DNA of 9,469 nt from CAJQQY01 sp964352225 (lineage in GTDB: Bacteria > Bacteroidota > Bacteroidia > Chitinophagales > Saprospiraceae): NCBI GenBank assembly GCA_964352225.1, contig CAYGRM010000264.1, positions 1-9,469 of the forward strand. Reading direction: 5' to 3'. Each line of letters starts with the position of its first letter. The stretch's first letter is position 1. The notes under the pieces are model-generated. The model was not told the origin of the DNA and ran no database searches. It saw nothing but the letters and a program-made list of their open reading frames with translations. Positions 1-5,865 of the stretch are shown one piece after another. The position numbers and the translations under genes were made by a program.

Positions 1-403
1 TCATTATTCAAAGACATAAAAGAAGTCGCTTGTATGCCATTATTTTTTTAAGCTTTTTTTTTACAGATTTTCAATTTTTGTTATTACTATTATATTAAAT
101 ATTACTATTATTTATTAGGGCGTTAGAATCATTTCCTCAAAATCCTTTCCCACCAATTTTATACTGAAAATTAACTCGTATTCAATTTTTTTATTAATTT
201 TAACGAAGTCTTCTTTTATTTTTTATCAATAAGAACTTCAACTGAGTGACTATCAATTTTAATTGACAAACATATTTTAACTAGTTCCAAAATTTAATAC
301 ATATTTTTTTACTTCTGGTGTAAGCTTTATTGCTTCTTCTTTTGAGTTTTGATTCACGAGATACAAGCTAATAAATGCTTAGCTTTCATTAAACTCCTTA
401 CTT
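1..403. other. AT-rich stretch without an intact gene
   Basis: No intact reading frame of convincing length is visible on either strand before the ATG at 404. The left third is made of T- and A-rich tracts, including a long T run near 52-62 and an 11-bp direct repeat ATTACTATTAT at 83-93 and 101-111. From 115 to 389 the minus strand reads as the remains of a small gene, listed separately. No convincing promoter for the gene at 404 could be picked out: nothing between 300 and 400 matches TAnnTTTG well. Confidence 0.6.
115..389 (-). pseudogene. Probable decayed small gene with about three frameshifts
   Basis: On the minus strand an ATG at 389-387 begins MKAKHLLACIS and meets TGA at 356-354. 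The adjacent frame then continues from 357 with NQNSKEEAIKLTPEVKKYV and stops at 279-277. The first frame resumes at 284 with LVKICLSIKIDSHSVEVLI up to a stop at 218-216. The second frame picks up at 213 with EDFVKINKKIEYELIFSIKL and ends EEMILTP at a TAA at 117-115. The segments abut and alternate between just two frames, as expected after compensating one-base indels; one junction lies in a run of A. The pieces are rich in Glu, Asp and Lys and look like coding rather than random AT-rich sequence. The original product would have had about 90 residues. Its family is not recognised. Chance open frames in AT-rich DNA, or errors in the sequence, remain possible. Confidence 0.4.
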
Positions 404-2671
404 ATGAAACTTAATAGAATCCTTAGTGCTCTAATTATTCTGGTTATTGTAAATTTTTCTTTTGGGCAAGATATATCCATCGGAAATAATGATGATTTCT
501 GTTATGCAAAATTGAAATCACCAGATGTTTATGATGAGATTACAGAAGAGGTATTAGTTCAGCCTGCTTCTAGTAGAACGATTACAATCCCTGCTGAATT
601 TGGAACAGTCACCGAGCAAATTTTAGTTCAACCTGAGTCTCGCAATTTAATTTATGTTCCAGCAACTTATGAAACAGTTACAGAACAAGTTATTGATCAG
701 CCAGCAACAAGTAAATTAATCAACATTCCTGCTGTTTTTGAAAATCAAACAGAAAGCGTCTTAATAAAAGAAGAAAGCAAACGCCTTATCGTAGTTCCAG
801 CAACTTATGAAACAGTCACAGAGCAAATTATGATTAGTCCTGCTTCTAAAAGATTTGAATTTGTCCCAGCAGTTTTTGAAACTGTTTCGGAAAAAATGAT
901 GTCTAAAGCTGCTTCGGAAAAATATGTCCCTGTTCCAGTTCAATATGAAACGAGTATGGAGCAAGTTGAAATAGAACCTGCTTCCATTCGAATTGAAACC
1001 TTAGAGCCTGTAATTAAGCAAGTAGAAGAAAGGATAGTAGTAAAACCTGCTCATACAAAATGGGTAGAAACCATAGGGGATAAAAATTGTTTGTCCGCTG
1101 ATCCTAAAGATTGTATAGTTTGGTGTTTAGTAGAGGTACCTGATGAATTTAACACAGTTTTTAAAAATGTAAATATGGGGTGTGATGGATCTGGTATTGC
1201 AAATTCAGGATGCACCAGGGAAATTCAGGTTCCTGCAAAATATGCTAGCAAACCAAAAAAAGTGATTAAAACTCCAGCGACTACTAGAATGGAGGTAATC
1301 CCTGCTGAATATACAACTGTCACGAGAACAGTTCTCAAGACGCCTGCACAAACTAAGGAAATTGAAATTCCTGCAGTCTACGAAACTTACACTAAGCAAG
1401 TTGTCAAAACACCAGCTACCACTCGCGAGGAAGTTATTCCTGCCGAATACAAAAACATGGTTAAAAAAGTAATGGTTTCTCCAGCAAGAACTGAGGAACA
1501 AATAATTCCTGCAACTTATAAGACTATTTCAAAACGAATAATCAAAACGCCTGCCACGACAAGAGAAGAAATCATTCCTGCCATTTATGAAACCGTTTCA
1601 AAACGAGTAATAAATACTGCGGAGCAAGTTAGAATGGAAGAGATACCTGCCGTTTATAAAACTATTGTTAAAAAAGTTTTGCGAGAAAAAAGAGATATGG
1701 AATGGCGAAGAATTGTCTGTCCAAAGCATCAAACAGCTCAACTTAATATCCAAATGCAAAAAGCGTTAAGAGCTGCTGGTTTTAATCCAGGCCCCAATGA
1801 TAATATTTTTGGCCCAAGAACTTATGCTGCCATGATTGCCTACCAAAAAGCTAATAATATGTGGCAAGGACATTTGGATTACGAAACAGCTACTTCACTT
1901 GGATTAACCCTTTTGCCCGAAGCCTTTAAAAATATGGATGGTTCTACTTCATCATTGCCTTCTAGCACAAATGAAGAATTAGAAGAAGAGATCGTGATGA
2001 CTGAAAGAGGAGGAAATGATATATCAACATCTATATCAACTGGCTCAGTAGATTCTACTTCTGCGGGAACTTCTTCTGAGAATAATACGGGAGAAGCTAG
2101 CAATTCCTCCTCTGGTAGTGCGAATTCTAGTACGAGTACCATGTCTTCAGCCGAAGAACAAATGATCGAGGAGATTAATATAATGAGAAGAGATCCAAAG
2201 GGTTATGCGAGGGAAGTCGAAGCTTATATTAATCAAGTGAAAAATGATGAAATGTTAGATGCCGCATATAAGGCAGAGGAAATTTCCACGGCTAAAGAGC
2301 TAATTGAAGAATTAAAACTATTAAATCCTTTACCAATACTAGAATCTCATCAAGGACTTCATAAGGTAGGAATTACCCATGGAAAAGATGTCCAAAAACA
2401 AGGAATGATTGGACACCTAGGTAGTGATGGCTCTTGGCCTTGGGATAGAGTAAGAAGAGATACGGAATTAAGTGATGGTAATGAAAATCTCGTTGCTGGT
2501 GGAAATACGGTTAAAGAATCTTTGATGATATTATTAGTAGATTCTGGCATTCCAGGAAGAGGTCACAGAAAAACTTTACTAGAACCAAAATGGACTTACT
2601 GTGGTATTTATTTGATCGGTGATGTTGGAGGAATTCCAAATGCATGGATTCAAGTATTTGGCAGTAAGTAA
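404..2671 (+). CDS. Secreted 23-residue-repeat protein with peptidoglycan-binding and CAP domains
   Basis: The 755-residue product begins with a clear signal peptide (about residues 1-22: Lys/Arg, a hydrophobic core, then FSFGQ), so it is exported. Residues 39-222 are eight 23-residue repeats in perfect register (starts 39, 62, 85, 108, 131, 154, 177, 200), roughly (I/V)PA-(T/V)-(Y/F)ET-V-TEQ-(V/I)-PAS-R. Residues 223-275 are a cysteine-bearing module (Cys 229, 237, 241, 260, 270) that looks like two diverged units, one with an insertion. Seven more repeats follow at 276-436. Residues about 438-505 match a PG_binding_1 domain (NIQMQKALRAAGF, FGPRTYAAMIAYQ), 510-583 are an acidic, Ser/Thr/Gly-rich linker, and 585-755 are a CAP/SCP domain (THGKD, GHLGSDGS, ENLVAG, SGIPGRGHR; candidate site residues His659, His671, Glu694, His721). 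An envelope role at the cell wall is likely. The catalytic or binding activity of the CAP domain is unknown. The gene is transcribed alone and ends at a terminator. Confidence 0.9.
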   Translation: MKLNRILSALIILVIVNFSFGQDISIGNNDDFCYAKLKSPDVYDEITEEVLVQPASSRTITIPAEFGTVTEQILVQPESRNLIYVPATYETVTEQVIDQPATSKLINIPAVFENQTESVLIKEESKRLIVVPATYETVTEQIMISPASKRFEFVPAVFETVSEKMMSKAASEKYVPVPVQYETSMEQVEIEPASIRIETLEPVIKQVEERIVVKPAHTKWVETIGDKNCLSADPKDCIVWCLVEVPDEFNTVFKNVNMGCDGSGIANSGCTREIQVPAKYASKPKKVIKTPATTRMEVIPAEYTTVTRTVLKTPAQTKEIEIPAVYETYTKQVVKTPATTREEVIPAEYKNMVKKVMVSPARTEEQIIPATYKTISKRIIKTPATTREEIIPAIYETVSKRVINTAEQVRMEEIPAVYKTIVKKVLREKRDMEWRRIVCPKHQTAQLNIQMQKALRAAGFNPGPNDNIFGPRTYAAMIAYQKANNMWQGHLDYETATSLGLTLLPEAFKNMDGSTSSLPSSTNEELEEEIVMTERGGNDISTSISTGSVDSTSAGTSSENNTGEASNSSSGSANSSTSTMSSAEEQMIEEINIMRRDPKGYAREVEAYINQVKNDEMLDAAYKAEEISTAKELIEELKLLNPLPILESHQGLHKVGITHGKDVQKQGMIGHLGSDGSWPWDRVRRDTELSDGNENLVAGGNTVKESLMILLVDSGIPGRGHRKTLLEPKWTYCGIYLIGDVGGIPNAWIQVFGSK

Positions 2672-2696
2672 TATTTAGATTAATCCTTTTGATAAA

Positions 2697-2733
2697 GTCC
2701 GTTTCTAGAAAATATAGGAACGGGCTTTTTTTT
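2697..2733 (+). terminator. Intrinsic terminator of the repeat/CAP protein gene
   Basis: A 10-bp stem (GTCCGTTTCT at 2697-2706 with AGGAACGGGC at 2716-2725, including two G-T pairs) and a 9-nt AT-rich loop are followed by eight T at 2726-2733. It lies 25 bases after the TAA at 2669-2671. Read from the other strand the stem is followed only by ACTTTATC, so it should stop transcripts from the convergent Na/Pi gene less well, although it sits just beyond that gene's stop. Confidence 0.85.
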
Positions 2734-2735
2734 AA

Positions 2736-4460
2736 TTAAATTTCTCCCACTATTGATTCAGTTATATTAATAATATGGTCACCCACTTTTTCTAAATTTG
2801 AAAAAATATTATTGTATACCATTCCACTATTTATATTATAATCTTTCCCATTCTTAAGAGATTTTAAGTTTTCTTTTCGCATTAAATCTCTTTGGGTATT
2901 TATTCTATTTTCTATTGCTAGTGCTTTAGATTTATCTACTCTATTATAATGTGGATTATTCAGATTTTCATTCATGATCACAAATGCTTCATCCACCAAA
3001 TCCATCATTTCCTTTAATCGAGTTCTTTGTTCTTGATTGAACCAAGTTTTATCTTTTATTTTTTGTTCGACAGTTTTAGATATTTGAAAAAATGTATCAC
3101 CAATCCTTTCAAATTCATTACCTATACTCATTAAACTTCGCACTCTGATAGACATTCTAGGACTTAGTTCTTTTTTGGAGGTGATGGTTAAATAGTCGAC
3201 CAATTCAACTTCAAACTTATCAGTAATTTCTTCGTATTTGTAAAGTTTCCTAATCAACTTCCTTTGACTCTTATCAGTATTTGTTGGATTTAATAATAAC
3301 TGTCTTGTGAAATTTGTCATTCTACTCGTAATTTCTCCAAACCTGGCTACTTCTTTTTGTGCTTCTAAAATGGAGATTTCAGGAGTAATATTTGCCGAAC
3401 CGATATATTTTAATCTATTCGTACTATTAGAATCAATATCTTCCTTTACAGTCCTTTCTGCCATTTTTACTAACCATGGTACGAATCCTATCAGTAGCAA
3501 TACATTAAGTAAATTAAAAACAGTATGAAAGGCAGCTAAGATATAAGTATTGAGACGATCCTGATAATCTAAACGTTCATCCACTACCACATATCCTTCA
3601 AATAAGTATGTGAAATTTTCAACAAAATCACTCAAAAATTTCAGTACGAAAGGCAGCAAAATTACCATCCATAATACACCAATTAAATTGAAAAGTGAAT
3701 GAATTCTTGCAGACCTTTTAGCGTTTACATTTCCAACCAATGATGCAACTTCCGCTGTAACCGTTGTCCCAATATTCTCTCCGAGAACCATAGAACAGGC
3801 AATATCCAAAGGCAACCATCCTTTGTAAACCAATGTTAAAGTGATCAGCATAGCAGCACTTGAGGATTGAACGACAATGGTTATAAAAGCACCAATTAAT
3901 ACGAAGAAAAGTCTTGATAAAATTCCATTTCCTGAAAAATCTTTAATGGTAGAAAGGAAATCAGCATTAGTTGATATATCTGGAATCGCATTTTTTAGCT
4001 CTGTCAATCCCATAAAAAGTATAGCAAAACCTATTAAAAATTCGCCCCAATATTTAAATTTTCCTAGTCTTAAAAAAATTAATGGAACAGCCACCGCAAG
4101 GATTGGTAAAGAATATTCACTTAACTCAACAGTAAACCCAAATATAGAAATTAACCATCCAGTAACGGTCGTACCTATATTTGCTCCCATCATAATCCCT
4201 GCAGATTCCAATAAAGTAATTAATCCTGCATTCACAAAGCTAACAGTCATTACAGTTGTAGCTGAGGAGGATTGAACAATTGCTGTAGTAAAAAGTCCAG
4301 TTAAAACTCCGACATACCTATTTTTAGTGAAGGTTCGTAAAATGTTACGTAATTGAGATCCAGCAGCTTTTTGAATCCCTTCGCTCATGATTTTCATTCC
4401 ATAAATGAAAAATGCAATCGAACCTACAATCTTTAGAATTTCCCAAAGTCCAAAATCCAA
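2736..4460 (-). CDS. Na+/phosphate cotransporter, NptA/PNaS type with PhoU-like tail
   Basis: The 574-residue integral membrane protein belongs to the Na/Pi-cotransporter II family, which imports or exports inorganic phosphate with sodium. The two inverted family repeats are both present. The first has QSSSATT at residues 63-69 and GANIGTTVT at 92-100; the second has QSSSAAM at 198-204 and GENIGTTVT at 227-235. Hydrophobic segments run to about residue 332. Residues about 360-574 are a helical, charged, cytoplasmic PhoU-like domain (for example EFERIGDTF and NLEKVGDHI), as in many bacterial members. The start is TTG (plus-strand CAA at 4458-4460). An in-frame TAA lies at 4475-4473 with no ATG between, and the first internal ATG (Met22) would remove the first membrane helix. 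The gene converges with the repeat/CAP gene and diverges from the PiT-like gene. A -7 element and TTAACA-type repeats lie upstream. Direction of transport cannot be read from sequence. Confidence 0.93.
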   Translation of the reverse strand: MDFGLWEILKIVGSIAFFIYGMKIMSEGIQKAAGSQLRNILRTFTKNRYVGVLTGLFTTAIVQSSSATTVMTVSFVNAGLITLLESAGIMMGANIGTTVTGWLISIFGFTVELSEYSLPILAVAVPLIFLRLGKFKYWGEFLIGFAILFMGLTELKNAIPDISTNADFLSTIKDFSGNGILSRLFFVLIGAFITIVVQSSSAAMLITLTLVYKGWLPLDIACSMVLGENIGTTVTAEVASLVGNVNAKRSARIHSLFNLIGVLWMVILLPFVLKFLSDFVENFTYLFEGYVVVDERLDYQDRLNTYILAAFHTVFNLLNVLLLIGFVPWLVKMAERTVKEDIDSNSTNRLKYIGSANITPEISILEAQKEVARFGEITSRMTNFTRQLLLNPTNTDKSQRKLIRKLYKYEEITDKFEVELVDYLTITSKKELSPRMSIRVRSLMSIGNEFERIGDTFFQISKTVEQKIKDKTWFNQEQRTRLKEMMDLVDEAFVIMNENLNNPHYNRVDKSKALAIENRINTQRDLMRKENLKSLKNGKDYNINSGMVYNNIFSNLEKVGDHIINITESIVGEI

Positions 4461-4535
4461 GGAGTAATTATTTTAGAAAAGTTATTTAAGAGTTTGATCA
4501 AGCAATTGATAAGGAACAAAATTTTTATTAGGCAG

Positions 4536-4543
4536 CAAAATTA
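4536..4543 (-). promoter_or_regulatory. Candidate -7 element of the Na/Pi cotransporter gene
   Basis: The minus strand reads TAATTTTG, an exact match to the Bacteroidota -7 consensus TAnnTTTG, about 75 bases upstream of the TTG start. No TTTG -33 element is seen at the expected distance; TTAACA-type repeats occupy that region instead, which would suit an activator-dependent promoter. One 8-mer match in AT-rich DNA is weak on its own. Confidence 0.4.
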
Positions 4544-4547
4544 AGTT

Positions 4548-4580
4548 TAATAGATTAATTTAATGTTAAGTTAATAATAA
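4548..4580 (-). promoter_or_regulatory. Candidate PhoB/OmpR-type operator, 11-bp repeats
   Basis: On the minus strand hexamers TTATTA (from 4580), TTAACA (from 4569) and TTAATC (from 4558) follow each other at exact 11-bp spacing and end about 9 bases before the candidate -7 element. Regulators of the OmpR/PhoB class bind head-to-tail to 11-bp direct repeats, and Bacillus PhoP sites are TTAACA-like. Linking this to phosphate control is inference from the neighbouring transporter gene; the AT-rich background lowers certainty. Confidence 0.35.
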
Positions 4581-4701
4581 ATCCAATCTAGGAAAAAAAT
4601 ATTATTCCATGAAGGTTAACTTAATATCAAGTTTAATATAAAACTGATCTCGTCTCTACTAAAATATCGAAAATCAAAGACCCAAAAAATGAAAATTTGT
4701 A

Positions 4702-4709
4702 TATCTTTG
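4702..4709 (+). promoter_or_regulatory. Candidate -7 element of the PiT-like gene
   Basis: TATCTTTG matches the Bacteroidota consensus TAnnTTTG exactly and is followed by a G-rich GGGGCA, a context common at such promoters. The start site would be near 4716, giving a leader of about 60 bases before the ATG at 4779. No -33 TTTG is visible 17-23 bases upstream. Confidence 0.55.
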
Positions 4710-4778
4710 GGGCAATGTAAATAACGAGCTTAATTTTTATTTATCATTTTATTTAGGTTTTAACAAACGAATCTTTTC

Positions 4779-5795
4779 ATGGATCTAACTTTATTTTTAA
4801 TGTGGGTAGGCTTTATTCTCTCTGCTTATTCTGTGATAGGGAATGATGTCATCCAAACTTTAGGAACATTTCTGTCATCCAATGAAAAAAGACCGTGGTA
4901 CGTCTTATGGGCTTTTGCTGGGTCAATATTAACCGTGACACTTATTTATGGTTGGCTTCAAAATGGAGGCGATGTGTCTTATGGTCGTTTGATTGGTGAT
5001 GCTGCAAAAGGGTATAGTATCTCAAATCCAAAATATACAGAACCCTCAAATATCGAAAATTTTAACTGGGTTTATCTTTTACCTCCATTGGTTTTATTGG
5101 TAATTACGAGAGTAGGGATACCGGTAAGTACGTCTTTTTTGATTTTGACTTTTTTCCAACCGAAAGGTCTCTACGACATGGTTGTAAAATCTATGTCTGG
5201 ATATTTAGTAGCATTTGTTATTGCTATTATCGTATACATATTTGTTACCAAGAGTTTAGAGAAGCGTTTTGATAAATCTGACATGACGGATGCAGAAAGA
5301 AGAAATTGGACAATTGCTCAATGGGCTTCAACTGGATTTTTATGGACACAATGGTTGGCTCAAGATTTTGCTAATATTTATGTCTATTTGCCACGTGCCG
5401 TTACTGGGCAAACTTTAGTAATCTCATTAATCATTCTATTGATAATGTTAGCGTATATATTTTATTCTAAAGGAGGAGCGATTCAATCCATTGTAAAAGC
5501 AAAAAGTAATACTCAAGATATTCGTTCGGCGACTTTCATTGATTTGATCTTTGCTTTTCTACTCTATTTTTTCAAAGAATTGAATAATATACCGATGAGC
5601 ACTACTTGGGTGTTTTTGGGATTATTGGCAGGTAGAGAAATAGCATTACGTTATAATTTAACTAATTCAATTTCTAATGAAACTATGATTGATTTAGGAA
5701 GAGATTTAGGGAAAGTATTTTTTGGATTAGTCATAAGTGTTGTTCTGGTCTATTTTATTTATTGGGTACAAGGAACCGAGATGGTCATCCAATAA
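4779..5795 (+). CDS. Polytopic membrane protein, divergent PiT-like permease
   Basis: The 338-residue product is hydrophobic throughout, with about eight or nine membrane segments and no cleavable signal peptide. Four motifs recall the inverted-repeat signatures of the PiT (inorganic phosphate transporter) family in the same order: GNDVIQTLGT at residues 21-30 (PiT: GANDVANAFGT), GIPVSTSF at 113-120 (PiT: PVSTTH), QDFANIYVYLPR at 195-206 in place of the second GANDVANA, and NNIPMSTTWVFLG at 269-281 (PiT: DIPVSTTHVIVG). The histidine of the usual STTH is absent in both copies and the second GAND motif is degraded, so substrate or even transport activity may have changed. The central charged stretch (about 157-180) is a likely cytoplasmic loop. 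It has its own -7 element and terminator and lies back to back with a Na/Pi cotransporter. Phosphate or a related anion is the best guess. Confidence 0.75.
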   Translation: MDLTLFLMWVGFILSAYSVIGNDVIQTLGTFLSSNEKRPWYVLWAFAGSILTVTLIYGWLQNGGDVSYGRLIGDAAKGYSISNPKYTEPSNIENFNWVYLLPPLVLLVITRVGIPVSTSFLILTFFQPKGLYDMVVKSMSGYLVAFVIAIIVYIFVTKSLEKRFDKSDMTDAERRNWTIAQWASTGFLWTQWLAQDFANIYVYLPRAVTGQTLVISLIILLIMLAYIFYSKGGAIQSIVKAKSNTQDIRSATFIDLIFAFLLYFFKELNNIPMSTTWVFLGLLAGREIALRYNLTNSISNETMIDLGRDLGKVFFGLVISVVLVYFIYWVQGTEMVIQ

Positions 5796-5812
5796 TTATT
5801 CTCATTTTTACC

Positions 5813-5850
5813 AAAAAGCCTGTTATCAAATTTCTGATAACAGGCTTTTT
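5813..5850. terminator. Bidirectional intrinsic terminator between PiT-like and SulP genes
   Basis: A perfect 16-bp inverted repeat (5813-5828 with 5835-5850; core GCCTGTTATCA / TGATAACAGGC) encloses a 6-nt loop. It is flanked by A on the left and a run of seven T on the right (5846-5852), so both strands end with a U tract. It begins 17 bases after the PiT-like stop and lies 15 bases beyond the SulP stop, so it should serve both convergent genes. Confidence 0.92.
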
Positions 5851-5865
5851 TTATATCAACTGCAT

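Larger units (their letters stand above)
4461..4778. other. Divergent regulatory spacer between two phosphate-type transporters
   Basis: This 318-bp spacer holds no gene. It contains leftward signals for the Na/Pi gene (TAATTTTG at 4543-4536 and TTAACA-like repeats around 4553-4580), a second TTAACT/TCAAGT pair at 11-bp spacing (4616 and 4627), and a rightward -7 element TATCTTTG at 4702-4709. The 10-mer AAGTTTAATA occurs twice, at 4543-4552 and 4629-4638. Confidence 0.7.

Noticed and set aside
83..111. Direct repeat ATTACTATTAT, two copies 18 bp apart
   Set aside because: Low-complexity AT sequence; two copies do not show an iteron or recombination site.
343..376. TTTG followed after 17 bases by TAATAAAT as a promoter for the repeat/CAP gene
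   Set aside because: The -7 half matches TAnnTTTG too poorly to call.
404..2671. The 23-residue repeats as a possible recent tandem DNA duplication
   Set aside because: The repeats are conserved at protein level but diverged at nucleotide level, so they are an old, functionally maintained array.
3877..4275. A 132-codon open frame on the plus strand opposite the Na/Pi cotransporter
   Set aside because: It lies wholly within a well-recognised gene on the other strand, and its composition is that of an antisense shadow, with no recognisable motif.
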